In this document: positions 20,069-30,660 of the stretch, piece after piece
How positions within the stretch are numbered: position 1 is the first letter of the stretch
Layout of the letters: each line of letters opens with the position of its first letter
From: Pichia kudriavzevii
Lineage: Eukaryota > Ascomycota > Pichiomycetes > Pichiales > Pichiaceae
Assembly: GCF_003054445.1 (NCBI RefSeq)
Contig: NC_042508.1
Coordinates: forward strand, 310,001 to 374,000
Length of the DNA stretch: 64,000 bases
Reading direction: 5' to 3'
The notes under the pieces: generated by a model
What the model saw: only the letters and a program-made list of their open reading frames with translations
Told to the model about the DNA's origin: nothing
The model's database searches: none
Translations under genes and position numbers: made by a program

Positions 20069-23000
20069 TTAATAGCCTACCCTGCTTCTCATTTCGACGA
20101 TTCTTTTGTCAATCAGCGCTGTTGGTCGTTCCATCATTGAGGATATCTTCTCTCTCATTTCATCGGGCATGTCCAAAAACAATTCCACTAAATCACCATC
20201 AATACATGCTCGCCTTGGAACATAATAGCTTCTAAATTTAAGCACGTCTCTTTCTATTAGAAAATCTCCATTTTCATCTAAGGTGTTTCTTATTAGCTTT
20301 TCCAATTCCTTGAAAAAATTGATCTCCTTGACCGTTTTTAACGTATGAAGTGAGCCAATTGTACCATTGATTCCACCGTAGACCACCACCTCTTCACCAC
20401 CGATGCCTATCTGTTTCTTCATCAGGGAGGTAATCGTGTCACCAATATAGAAACTCGATAGAAGGCCAAGTTTTGGATTGACATTATTCCTTAGTGTTGT
20501 AATTGTGCCAAATTTGTCGCCCAACATAATTGTATCATGATCAAGAACAACTGAACGGGTAACATGTCGATAAATCATGTCATCAAATGTTAGGCTGAAT
20601 TTGTTCCGTGTACTGTCATATGTAAAGACATAGACACTGGTTCTGATATCACTAACAAAAACTCTAAATCCACTGGATTTTATATCTACTATATCCTTGA
20701 TTTCATAACTATCCATTTTTAGACCACCTTTCCGCAGTAACTGCAACTTACCTAGTTGATAAAGCCCTAATTCATCACCAAATCCAAACAGCACCAATCC
20801 TTGGAATGGATGGATGGCAAGCACTGGCTTTGGAAATTCTTGTTTATACACAAAATCCAAGCTTCCGTCTTCCAAGATTTGGTAAACTCTAACAAATGTA
20901 TTCTTGTAGTCACTAGGTGATCGGAAGTTAGCTATCGTAGTAACAAAGAGATAGTCACCGATATCACCATTCCTCTCCATCGTTGCAATACCTGCACGAT
21001 ATGCCCCCTCATTGTTTGTTAGCTCAATTGTTTGACCAATTGCACCTTTTTCTGAAGAAAATACGTGAATACATGACGCACTACTATCAGGACTAGTCGG
21101 GTACCCACATTGTTGGAATTTCAGCAACTCATCGTTTTCCTCAGTATGATACAAAGTAATCTCATCGGCACCAGGATCACCTCTATCGTTGCTGGAGGAG
21201 GCAATTTGCGTATCAGTACATGCAATGTAGGTCATTTTTGTTTTTTCATGCTCTATACATGCCCTTGGTGTGTATCTTAGGTTGATGGATTCTATATTCT
21301 CCATTGACCTTAATGTATTTATCACCGCATCTTGACAGCCTTCGCCGGAGGTATCAACAACATTCAACTCTGGCATACTTGCAATTGTTAAGCGACCGGC
21401 ATGTGTTAACAAAAGTCCTTGTGGAACATCCGCAGAATGTAATGATGCTATGCACCCATAGATTTTCGCATATTCTGCTACTTCATCATTTTCATTTTCA
21501 TCTTCTTCCTCGGGCTCAATAAACTTCTCAGGCATAGGTAACGAAATTAGTTTTATGTCACCGTGATCTTCTGGAACAACAATAAAAGATATCTTGGAGT
21601 TTATTAATGTCAGTGTTGTAACCTCACGATTTTTGTTCGTTACTTTTACAGGGAATAATCTGAGCGGTGCATGTAAAATGAATTTTTTCTTCATACTTAC
21701 CAATGTACCATCTTCAAGTACAGAGTATCTCATATAGTTACCGTTTCTTAATCCAACATGTACAAATGTAGTCAGTGTTCCATCAACGCTTCCACGACTG
21801 CAAAATGTTGTTATCAGTAATGATGACGCAACTGATTCCAGCCTTTCTACGGTCGTAGTCTCAAGCATATGTCTGGGATCCGTAGATAAAACATGTAATG
21901 TACAATCCTTGCAGGTGACCACAATAAACGGTGCAAACTTTTTGCCTTGCGGGATATCACCAATTACAACGCCAATAATGGAAGAGTTGAACTCCTTATG
22001 GACTTTGTTTTCACAAAGTGTATTATCTTCCAGTGTTTGAAAATATACTACATCACCGTTACTCAAGCCCAAAACAACCTGTGTGTTTGTACAGGATGAA
22101 GACAGCACTTCCACATTAGGAGGAGGATTCCAATCAAGCGATTTAACTGGTTCGTCGTGTGTATCATAGAAGACCTGCTTGAAACCGGTAGCATGGATTT
22201 GTACAATTGATGAATCCCCAATTTGTTGAATGTTCAATGTCGTTATTGTATCTATGAATCCGGAATTTTCAGCTTCCTCAACTTCATCACCGATTCGTAG
22301 AATAATCGATCCATCAAAAAAAGAGAGAATGATAAATTTATCGTAATCGTCAGAGTTGTGAATCCTAGTTGTAAATGCACCTAAAATCTTAGACGGCAAA
22401 TCTTGTGTAACAATCTCAGATAATTGGATACTATTGTGTAAGATCTTAACTGCAGAGTTTGCTTTTGAGCCAGTGAGTGAATACAATTCAGGCAAGTTGT
22501 TGATGAAGTCACCGTCGGACAGCTTCATTTCCACCATTGGATGAAGCATTGTATTTGAATTAACCAAAACTATGTTTTCCAAGCTCTTAGTTTCAAAAAC
22601 GAGATTCTTCACTTCTTCTTCCATTACTGATAGCTCGTCAGGGTAATCTTGCGAGTTCCATTCATTATCATCACCATCACCTAACTTTTCAAATTGGTAA
22701 ACATGTCGGTCCCCTGCCTCACAATCAGCCAGAAGAAATCCACTCTTCAAAATAAGCAAGGATTTACAGACAGGAATGGTATCAAAATATTTAACTGTGA
22801 TAGATGTCACCATACCTGGTCCGCTTTCCCTTTCATCCATAATATCAAAACTACGTTCTTGCGGAGATAAAAAATCGACGATTATTTTGAAGATATCACC
22901 AAACTGATTTTGAGCTAAACAGAAAAACCCATTTTTCATTTTATGGACAACACTGGCCACTATAAAAGATCTCAAGTTACTGTTACCAGCTCTTGTAGGT

Positions 23001-23797
23001 ATTGGGACATAATGAGTAGGCTTGAAAGGACATTTGTATTGAATCATTCCTTCAGAACATAGAAATATCCCACTTGGGCCATGAACTCCACCGGGTACAG
23101 GAATTATATGATTAGAAGAGTGTCTAATTGTCTCAGATTCGAGTAACATCACATGGTTTAATCCTAGGTCGAATTCATAATAGTTCAGCAACTTTTGTGT
23201 AGGAGATGAGTATTCAGTCTCTATTGTTGCAAAAATAGGATTCTCTAAACCTGTGTCCATCGCTTTCATGTCAAAAGTCAACACATCACTCCTATTCATT
23301 TCAATTGGTGAATTGACGTGCACAAGATTACTTTCACCATTTTGTAATATTGTAAAGACAAGTTTTGTACGTTCAATCGCTCCAAGCATTACTGCACGTC
23401 CTCTTAGGTCAGAAGCAATGTATTCAATTGGAGAGGTTCTTCGAACACCAGTTTTGTAGAATATTTCATTTTTCAGGGTATGAAATTTATTTTTATTTGC
23501 AAGATACTCAACTATAGTGAGCGCACCTGCGTCGGAAACCAAAAGAATCAAGTCCTTAGATGAAGTGGGGTAAACAGCTATATTTGTAATATTTGCAAAT
23601 GCATTTTGAAACAAAGCTTTCTTGAATGCTTTTGTGCCTTTGTCAAATTTCCATAATTGTAATGATGTTTGGGTTGCAATAACAACTTCCTGTGATTTTT
23701 GCAATCCTGAAAAGTTACCAATAATCGAACCAACGGACCCACTCTGTTGCTTCAAAGTGAGGTGATATAACGAGAAATCTGGGTTTATATCTGCCAT
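20069..23797 (-). CDS. RSE1: U2 snRNP SF3b subunit Rse1 (SF3b130)
   Basis: Rse1 is the large beta-propeller scaffold of SF3b, needed when U2 snRNP binds the intron branch point during spliceosome assembly. The 1242-residue product starts near SLYHLTLKQQSG and keeps the family's IIGNFSG, GRAVMLGAIERTKLVF and NNEGAYRAGIATMERNGD segments. It ends with a CPSF_A-type C-terminal region (DIVDIKSSGFRVFVSDIRTSVYVF, DDMIYRHVTRSVVLDHDTIMLGDKFG). DDB1 and Cft1 share this fold, but the N-terminus and C-terminal residues match SF3B3/Rse1 best. It is slightly shorter than S. cerevisiae Rse1 (1361, from memory). It is divergent from YCG1, with 223 bp to the upstream ATG at 24021. Confidence 0.93.
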   Translation of the reverse strand: MADINPDFSLYHLTLKQQSGSVGSIIGNFSGLQKSQEVVIATQTSLQLWKFDKGTKAFKKALFQNAFANITNIAVYPTSSKDLILLVSDAGALTIVEYLANKNKFHTLKNEIFYKTGVRRTSPIEYIASDLRGRAVMLGAIERTKLVFTILQNGESNLVHVNSPIEMNRSDVLTFDMKAMDTGLENPIFATIETEYSSPTQKLLNYYEFDLGLNHVMLLESETIRHSSNHIIPVPGGVHGPSGIFLCSEGMIQYKCPFKPTHYVPIPTRAGNSNLRSFIVASVVHKMKNGFFCLAQNQFGDIFKIIVDFLSPQERSFDIMDERESGPGMVTSITVKYFDTIPVCKSLLILKSGFLLADCEAGDRHVYQFEKLGDGDDNEWNSQDYPDELSVMEEEVKNLVFETKSLENIVLVNSNTMLHPMVEMKLSDGDFINNLPELYSLTGSKANSAVKILHNSIQLSEIVTQDLPSKILGAFTTRIHNSDDYDKFIILSFFDGSIILRIGDEVEEAENSGFIDTITTLNIQQIGDSSIVQIHATGFKQVFYDTHDEPVKSLDWNPPPNVEVLSSSCTNTQVVLGLSNGDVVYFQTLEDNTLCENKVHKEFNSSIIGVVIGDIPQGKKFAPFIVVTCKDCTLHVLSTDPRHMLETTTVERLESVASSLLITTFCSRGSVDGTLTTFVHVGLRNGNYMRYSVLEDGTLVSMKKKFILHAPLRLFPVKVTNKNREVTTLTLINSKISFIVVPEDHGDIKLISLPMPEKFIEPEEEDENENDEVAEYAKIYGCIASLHSADVPQGLLLTHAGRLTIASMPELNVVDTSGEGCQDAVINTLRSMENIESINLRYTPRACIEHEKTKMTYIACTDTQIASSSNDRGDPGADEITLYHTEENDELLKFQQCGYPTSPDSSASCIHVFSSEKGAIGQTIELTNNEGAYRAGIATMERNGDIGDYLFVTTIANFRSPSDYKNTFVRVYQILEDGSLDFVYKQEFPKPVLAIHPFQGLVLFGFGDELGLYQLGKLQLLRKGGLKMDSYEIKDIVDIKSSGFRVFVSDIRTSVYVFTYDSTRNKFSLTFDDMIYRHVTRSVVLDHDTIMLGDKFGTITTLRNNVNPKLGLLSSFYIGDTITSLMKKQIGIGGEEVVVYGGINGTIGSLHTLKTVKEINFFKELEKLIRNTLDENGDFLIERDVLKFRSYYVPRRACIDGDLVELFLDMPDEMREKISSMMERPTALIDKRIVEMRSRVGY

Positions 23798-24020
23798 TAG
23801 TTTCTTGACTCTTTATTTTTGGTCAAACTATTAAAATGTAAAATAGTTGATTTTGGTGATAAACTTCAAAAACTATTCATCTACTATGCAAATTTTATAG
23901 TTCAAACGCGATCAAATAAAAACTTTAGATGTTTTCATTTCATGTTTACTTTGTTTCCATCAGAGCCATCAGTCATTTTAATCTAGTTGAGAAGTTTTCC
24001 CTAAACACGTTTGCTGCAAT

Positions 24021-24281
24021 ATGGATTTAGGTAAAACTAAACAACAGACCAGACGCACTGCAGTAGTTGAAAGAATAGAGAAAAAATCTGCTGATACTTT
24101 TAATCGGAGTATCACAAGTGCAGACGACTCTGTCAGTGAAAGTGGAGGTGATTCATCTGAATCTGAAGAGGAGAACGGGGAAATAGAACATCCAGATCAT
24201 AATGAACATGATGGAGGGGAAGAGGAAGATGAAGAAGAGAAGAAGAAGAAGAAGAAGAAGAAGAAATGGAAGATGAGTTAG
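24021..24281 (+). other. Out-of-frame 5' ORF, probable original N-terminus of YCG1
   Basis: An ATG-started 86-codon frame (MDLGKTKQQTRR, then Ser/Glu/Asp-rich) runs into an AAG tract and stops at TAG 24279-24281. It overlaps the start of the YCG1 frame by 16 bp. Its acidic composition (SSESEEENGEIEHPD, GGEEEDEEE) leads straight into YCG1's own acidic start (MEDELEEDGDIDAA). One extra A near 24237-24240 would turn the Lys run into Glu and join the two frames into a 1255-codon gene. So it is either the real N-terminus interrupted by an indel or sequencing error, or an overlapping upstream ORF. Confidence 0.6.
24231..24265 (+). repeat. GAA/AAG trinucleotide microsatellite with a phase slip
   Basis: The tract is GAAGAAGAG followed by repeated AAG/GAA units up to the ATG at 24266. 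All units are GAA except that one A seems missing at 24238-24240 (GAAGAGAAG where GAAGAAGAAG would be expected), which shifts the phase from Glu to Lys codons. Confidence 0.9.
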
Positions 24282-27200
24282 AAGAAGATGGTGATATTGA
24301 TGCAGCTATTAAAAAAGCGGATGCAAAGAAAAAACAATCCACCGTGAAACAGAGACGTGAGTATTTGAACTTGGTATCCAATATTACAACACCAGAAGAT
24401 TTGGAAACACTGATGCGCAAGACTTTTATGGAATCCCAAACTACAGTAGCGGCACACAAGCGTGAATTGGTCATTTTGAAAGCATTAATGGTTAGAGCAT
24501 ATGCTTTGGAGTTAAATGATAAGTTCAATATGACATTTTGTAAATTACTGAGCAAAATTTTACCACTGAAGAGGAATATCAAACCAGCTGACAAGGTGGT
24601 TAAATTTGTGTCTTCATTCTTTGAAAATATAAATCCATTGAAAATTCGTGACGGAGAAGAACTTCAAGTACCTATTCCTGCTTCCGCATTTGAGGAAGTA
24701 CATGCTTTGTTTATTAATAAGGTTGTCAAATATTTAATGAAAGGACTGGATGCTAAAGATACTACAGTGAGGTACAGATCATGTCAGTTATTATATCATA
24801 TTATTGGAAACAGTGGTGCTATGGATGAGGATTTGTATGAATCTATATCAGATGAATTATCAACTAAAGTGTATGATAAGGATGCAGCTGTTAGAGTCAA
24901 GGCAATAGCTGCTCTCGCCTGCTTCCAAAATGAAGATGGTGGATCTCTCTCTGTTGCAGGGAAGAAGATTAGATTTATAATGCAAAATGACTTAAATGCA
25001 GAAGTAAGAAGAGCGTGTCTAAAACACATTGAAAAAAATCGATATACCGAACCATTTATTGTCGAACGTGCACGAGATGTTGATACAGTCAATCGACGGA
25101 CACTATATACAAAGATCCTCCCAACCTATTCTTCAGTCACTGAAATTAGTTCTGCGAATCGAAATAAATTGCTCGAATGGGGATTACGTGACAGGGATGA
25201 AAGCGTCCGTAATGCGTGTGCCAACTGGCTAACTAATACATGGATGTCTAACGCTAATAACAATATTATGGAATTTTTGGACCAGTTGAATGTAACCGAA
25301 AGCGAGATTGCAGATACTGCAGTTCGTGTTCTGTTGAATAGAAATACTGAAATCGTGAATACATTTGAATTTAGCAAGGAATTTTATGACAATTTAACGC
25401 CATCATTGGCATTGCTATTACGAGTGACTTACGAGTATTGCCATGATAATCAAAAGGAAGATGTTATTGACCGACTATACCCTGAGGCCGCTGAGTTTGC
25501 CGTATTATTTGAAAAGTTTTTCGTGGAAAGGACAGATAATTTACAGAAGATCAGTGAAAATAGGGAAAAGCTAGAAAACGATCCGAACATAGTTAAAGAA
25601 TTGGAGATAGTTGACCCGGATGACTATGATTATATAGTTAAGCAGCTATTGATGATTGCCGTAGACTACGATTACAGCGACGAATTCGGGAGAAACAAAA
25701 TGTATAGTATTTTGAGGTCAACATTGGCAAATAATACTATTACAGAACCATTATTACCGTTACTTATGGAGTGTTTGAGAAAATTGGCTGTGAATGAGAG
25801 AGACTTTTGTCAAATGACTGTTGAAATCATCAATGATTTAAAAGATAACGCCTATGAAAAACTGATGCAAGAGAAAAAAATGGAGGAAACGCAAAGGAGG
25901 AGAGAGTCAGAAGAACAGAGAAAAAGGAGAAAGAGAAGATATGGCAACGAAGAAGAGGAAGAAGGGGATAAGGGGGAAGAGGACTTGGACAAAGGTAATC
26001 ATGAGGTTAGTGATTTGAATGAAAGAGTTGCAAAATTGTTAAATGATGATGGTGATATATCAGATGAGCAGGATTCAGACGATGATTCGGATGAATATCA
26101 TTCTGCAGTAAACGAAATGTCTAGACAATCGATTATTGAAGCCAATAAATCGAGACAAGAAGAAATTGATCAAGTCTCGGCCTTACCACCACAGGTATTA
26201 ACGGATTGCTTGACAATAACAAAATGTATGCTACAGTTGGTGTTTTCTCCCTTAAGAGAAAACATGCTTTTAATATCATTATTGGACAATTTCATTGTAC
26301 CTTGTGTTAACGAGAGGTCTGAGGTTGAAGTGAGAGAGTTGGCGTTGATATGTCATGGACTATGTGGATTATTGGATAAAGAAGTTGCTGTTTCTACCAT
26401 GGTTGTTGCTGGTATTTTTGTTACACGAAGTGACTACGAATCATTTGTTGTCACGGGATTAAAAGTTATTGGAGATCTTCTAACAATTCATGGGATTTCT
26501 ATCCTACAATCTGAGAGTCAAATTAGTATTGATTCTATGGCAGTTGCTAAGGTTTTTTACAGAACATTGAAGGATCAAAGTAAGCCTGAAGCACAGACCA
26601 CGGTTGCCATCACACTGTTCAAATTATTCCTCTGTGGTGTGATTACAGATGATGAATTATTTGAAACCACGTTGTTGGCGTATTTTAATCCAAAGGTAAA
26701 TAACAATCCATCCTTGAAGCAATGCCTAACCTTTTGCATTCCAACATACGCTTTTTCTCACCAGGATCATCAGGAGCTTATTGCTAATATTGTCTATGAT
26801 ACCATTTCCCGGATATATAAGGATTGGCCAGAAATTCAAAGACTGAACCAAGAGAATGAAATAAAGAAACCAATCACGGCAAACTTTATAATTGAAAGTT
26901 TACTCTATTGGACGGATCCATATAACTTGGCAATGGTTGATGAAGAGGAGATGGAAAAAAGTTCTAACCACTTGGATGTTGGAATCCAATTCATGAAGCT
27001 ATTAAGAAACTTTGATTACAATAACAAGCTCCACAGAACCTTATACAAGCCGATATTGCGTGCACTGAGTAAGTTGACATTTACATCGAAGGCAGACTTG
27101 ACCAAGTTACGCAAATTTAGTCAGTGTTTCGATGACGAAACGTTGTGTCAAGGTGATTTAGACGAAGTACTAAAAGGAGATGCAATCTGTAAGACAAATT

Positions 27201-27787
27201 TCTTGAAAAGTCACACGTACGTTCAGGATTGTCTTAGAGATGCTGAAGCACGTGCCGAAGCAAATGCCGATACAGATGACATTGTAGATGCAGAAAATAA
27301 TGAGGCTAACACCGAAGTTGAAAATGAAGCCACTAAGAACAATGTCAATTCACATGAGGCGGTATCCGGCGGCCATCGTCCCGGAAAAGCTTTGAGTTTG
27401 CATGAGGATACTTCCCAAATAGGAAGTTCTCATTCTACCTCGAATAACACCAACGCTTTCAACGGCGAAGAGAAGAGTGATTCGTCGGCTGTGACGGTGA
27501 AGAGAGAGACTAAGGAAGAAGACAACGGCGACCGGGTCGCAGAAGTAGGACAGGAACTGGGGGCCAGTGATAGCCCTGTGGAAGTCGTGCAAGTAATACG
27601 GAAAGGGAGAAAGACGAAAAAGAAGGGTAAATCTACTACAAGGGAACATGGCAGTATCAGCAAGAAGAGCAGAAAAAGCACTAAAGGCAGAAAAAAATTA
27701 GACGATGAATATGTTGTCAACCTCGGCAGGGACAGCGTTAAAACTCATCAGGATACATCTGAAATCATATTACTTGACTCTGAATAA
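24266..27787 (+). CDS. YCG1: Condensin HEAT-repeat subunit Ycg1 (CAP-G)
   Basis: Ycg1 is the HEAT-repeat subunit of condensin. With the kleisin Brn1 it clamps DNA and helps compact mitotic chromosomes. The 1173-residue frame from 24266 aligns with S. cerevisiae Ycg1 through HEAT repeats, for example KILPLKRNIKPADKVVKFV, IERARDVDTVNRR-like (VERARDVDTVNRRTLYTKIL), WGLRDRDESVRNACANWL, YDYSDEFGRNKMYSILR, TDDELFETTLLAYFNP and LLYWTDPYNLAM. An acidic/basic loop at about 535-615 matches the unstructured loop of the family. The C-terminal 190 residues are charged and Ser-rich, with GRKTKKKGKSTT as a likely nuclear signal. The start at 24266 already gives a complete HEAT region, but a longer N-terminus from 24021 is likely if the tract just upstream carries a one-base error. 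Confidence 0.92.
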   Translation: MEDELEEDGDIDAAIKKADAKKKQSTVKQRREYLNLVSNITTPEDLETLMRKTFMESQTTVAAHKRELVILKALMVRAYALELNDKFNMTFCKLLSKILPLKRNIKPADKVVKFVSSFFENINPLKIRDGEELQVPIPASAFEEVHALFINKVVKYLMKGLDAKDTTVRYRSCQLLYHIIGNSGAMDEDLYESISDELSTKVYDKDAAVRVKAIAALACFQNEDGGSLSVAGKKIRFIMQNDLNAEVRRACLKHIEKNRYTEPFIVERARDVDTVNRRTLYTKILPTYSSVTEISSANRNKLLEWGLRDRDESVRNACANWLTNTWMSNANNNIMEFLDQLNVTESEIADTAVRVLLNRNTEIVNTFEFSKEFYDNLTPSLALLLRVTYEYCHDNQKEDVIDRLYPEAAEFAVLFEKFFVERTDNLQKISENREKLENDPNIVKELEIVDPDDYDYIVKQLLMIAVDYDYSDEFGRNKMYSILRSTLANNTITEPLLPLLMECLRKLAVNERDFCQMTVEIINDLKDNAYEKLMQEKKMEETQRRRESEEQRKRRKRRYGNEEEEEGDKGEEDLDKGNHEVSDLNERVAKLLNDDGDISDEQDSDDDSDEYHSAVNEMSRQSIIEANKSRQEEIDQVSALPPQVLTDCLTITKCMLQLVFSPLRENMLLISLLDNFIVPCVNERSEVEVRELALICHGLCGLLDKEVAVSTMVVAGIFVTRSDYESFVVTGLKVIGDLLTIHGISILQSESQISIDSMAVAKVFYRTLKDQSKPEAQTTVAITLFKLFLCGVITDDELFETTLLAYFNPKVNNNPSLKQCLTFCIPTYAFSHQDHQELIANIVYDTISRIYKDWPEIQRLNQENEIKKPITANFIIESLLYWTDPYNLAMVDEEEMEKSSNHLDVGIQFMKLLRNFDYNNKLHRTLYKPILRALSKLTFTSKADLTKLRKFSQCFDDETLCQGDLDEVLKGDAICKTNFLKSHTYVQDCLRDAEARAEANADTDDIVDAENNEANTEVENEATKNNVNSHEAVSGGHRPGKALSLHEDTSQIGSSHSTSNNTNAFNGEEKSDSSAVTVKRETKEEDNGDRVAEVGQELGASDSPVEVVQVIRKGRKTKKKGKSTTREHGSISKKSRKSTKGRKKLDDEYVVNLGRDSVKTHQDTSEIILLDSE

Positions 27788-27992
27788 GAAGTTGGTGAAC
27801 TTTGAATGAGTGTTCGCTATTGAAATTTTTTTTTTTTTTCCTCTGGCGCGTATATAAGGGCTAGAGTTTCCCGCTGAAGTAAATTAGTTGTGTCAAGTGG
27901 CATCCAATGAGGCTGTAGGTATTGTATAGACTTCTCATTCTCCATAGATTCTTCTGTTTTATCGTTGAAGACAAGTATACAACACTGTCGAA

Positions 27993-30360
27993 ATGGCCCA
28001 ACTATCTTTTCAGGCATCGAATGCTATTATTTACCTCACTTATGGTGCCATGTTGTTCTCTGGTATTGCTGTTGCTTGGTATCAGCTTACAAGAACTTCG
28101 AAGGGTAAAAACTTTCTCTCTTCAAACGGTACAAGTACAGGTATCCCACTTGCGCTCAATTTTATTGCTTCAGGTCAGTATTCTATCCATCCGATCGAAA
28201 GATACATGACATGGGAATCCTAACTTTCAACATACATATTTTTTCTACTAACTCCTCTATCTAGAGTACGCATTGTCAACCTTTTTTTATCAGTTCTGCT
28301 TTCCTTGACTATAATTCAATTACTTCTCCACCTAAGCTTTGCTTTGATTGGATTGACTTTGCTTTGTTTTATCTTTGCCATTTCCCATTCCTACCATATA
28401 TGCATAAACGGGTGCTTTTCTTTGCACGGGAAGCTGAGATTATACCGTTTAACTCGATCAAGTTAGTACTTGCGGGAGGATTATCATATATGTTGTTGGA
28501 AGCCTGGAAACATTGTTCATCATCTCTATTTTTGTCAGTTGAAATGCTGACCAAGAAGAAATAGCATGTTTCTGTTTTTGTTTTACCTGGTCATATAAAG
28601 GGCGAAATATCTTACTAGTTTGTGTTGAACACTTTCATGACTTTTTGTTCTCCATGGATGTTTGATGTAAACTAGCTATTGTATCTCCAGTTTGATTCAA
28701 ACAAAGGTATCATGCTTATTCTTGGTTTACCATTTTATTCTGTAAAGTCAAAACTAACTCAACATACTAACATGCTTTTTTTTTGGTTACTATAGCTATG
28801 GGATGTGGTATTTTAACAAGTTATACCGAAATTGCCAATATTGCTGGTATTCAAGGTTTATTGGTCTACGTTTTGGCAGGTGGTGTTCCAATAGCCATGT
28901 TTGGGTTGTTTGGTCCTATTATTAGAAGAAGATGCCCAGATGGGTTTGTTCTAACTGAGTGGTGCCGTCAACGTTTTGGCCCAATTATGGGCTATGGTTT
29001 ATCTGCTGCTACTGTTCTTACTATTTTCCTTTTCATGGTTGGTGAATTAACGGCTATCAACGGCGCAATTGAAACAATGACGGGTATCTCTGCTATTCCA
29101 TGTGTTGTTGTTGAATGTGTTGTGACTACAATTTATACTTCAATGGGTGGATTTGCAGTTTCTTTTACCACCGATACGTTACAAGCTTGTTTTGTTTTGC
29201 TTGTCTTGATTATAAGTTGTATTGGTTATGGTACACAAGTTCATATTGATCCTGCTCTTAAACACGAAACATATCATCAGCTGATGGGTTCTACTCGGAT
29301 TGGCTGGATGAACTTTTACATCTTAAACGTTGCTATTCTCACTAACGATGCTCTTATGTCAGGTTTCTGGTTACGTACTTTTGCTGCAAGAACCAGTAAA
29401 GACCTTTATATTGCTACTGGTATTGCGTCTGTCGTTACTACTATTATTTGTTGCTTAGTTGGTATTCCGGGAATTCTTACTGTTTGGACCGGTGATTGCA
29501 CAATCGGTGACCCAAATGGTGCCTATTCCTTTTACATTCTTATTGCAAAAATGGACAAATGGATTATCGGTATTGTGTTGATTTTCTGTGTTGTGATTTC
29601 GACATGTACTTTTGACTCACTACAATCTGCCGTAACTTCAACTATTTCTAATGATGTTTTCAGAAACAAATTTCCTATCATTTATTCTAGGGCCCTTGTC
29701 ATTGTGTTGATGATTCCAGCTTTAATGGTTGCCATCTTTTGCTCAGCGAACGTGTTGCAGATTTACTATATTGCAGATTTATTATCATGTTCTATCATTC
29801 CAATCATGTTTTTGGGCCTGTCTAAGCATTTCTATTTTCTGCGTGGATTAGATGTCATTGTTGGGTGTTTAGGTTCTTTATTGGCTGTTTTCATATTTGG
29901 TACCATCTACTATGGCAGTGCAAAGCAGGGTGGTTTGTTATTATTGATTTGGAATGGTACATATGATCCAAATGACTGGGGTGCTTTTGGTGCGTTTGTC
30001 ATAACTACCTTTGGCTGCGTTGTATTTGGCCATTTATGTGCAGCTGTGCGTATTGGTATTACTTACCTTTACTGCAAATACACAGGTAGCGAGTTCCGTG
30101 CTTTAGACAAGCCCAATAATATTGCATTCGGTATCGGTTTGGATAATAAGGACGATACTGTTGTCACTGAATTCCATGAAGTTCCAGAAACAGAGTCAGA
30201 TGAGGTATCCTCTATTCATAAATCGGTTGATGTTGAAACAACATATGATGTTCATCACCTCATTTCTAGTCCAAGGGCAGCAACAAGAGCCCATATTCAA
30301 TTAGTCCATGATGTCATTAGTGAAATTGAATGGAAAGAATTATTACACTTACTTGTTTAG
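27993..30360 (+). CDS. SSS-family (Dur3-like) solute permease, spliced
   Basis: Two exons, 27993-28173 and 28796-30360, join in frame to give 581 residues. The junction rebuilds LNFIASAMGCGILTSYTEIANIAG, the conserved TM1-TM2 region of sodium:solute symporter family proteins such as the urea/polyamine permease Dur3. About 13 hydrophobic segments follow, ending in a hydrophilic ~90-residue tail (EFHEVPETESDEVSS). The fold is a plasma-membrane cation-coupled transporter. It is shorter than S. cerevisiae Dur3 (735) and differs in many places, so the substrate (urea, polyamine, allantoate-like or other) is not established. No nitrogen-catabolite neighbour helps. Its 3' end is followed by KAE1 on the same strand. 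Confidence 0.8.
28174..28795 (+). other. Spliceosomal intron (622 nt)
   Basis: The donor is GTCAGT at 28174, a departure from the usual yeast GTATGT. The branch point is a perfect TACTAAC at 28765-28771, 24 nt before the acceptor TAG at 28793-28795, with a poly-T tract between. Splicing restores codon 61 (GCT, Ala) and the conserved SSS core. Unspliced RNA would stop after 76 codons. I looked for C/D or H/ACA snoRNA boxes inside and found no convincing pair. Confidence 0.85.
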
Positions 30361-30660
30361 GTAGCCTTTTTGTTGAGGCTATAACATTTCCCTTATTTTT
30401 GTTCTCTCTCTTGTTTACTTTTATAATACTTGTGTAGTGTTCGTTTTATAGTTTAATGTTAATATAATATTTTAGTAGTTACACTGTCTTTCCAAAATAT
30501 TCCAAAATACAAAATAGTTGCTTATTATGTGGAGCAGCTAACTTTGTGTGAGAAGCTACAATAATAATAAAAAAAAAAATTTAAGAGTTTCAAGCAAATT
30601 CGTATATCCAACAACTATTATTATTACTTCTGGAGAACTATTCCCGGTACAAGCAAATAA
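30361..30660. other. Permease 3' region and KAE1 promoter
   Basis: The 300-bp A/T-rich spacer contains TAATATAATATT (30460-30471) and an A9 run near 30570. No gene was recognised. Confidence 0.5.

Noticed and set aside
28364-28564. 66-codon ORF and possible snoRNA inside the permease intron
   Set aside because: The ORF lacks recognisable features, and no properly spaced C/D or H/ACA box pair was found.
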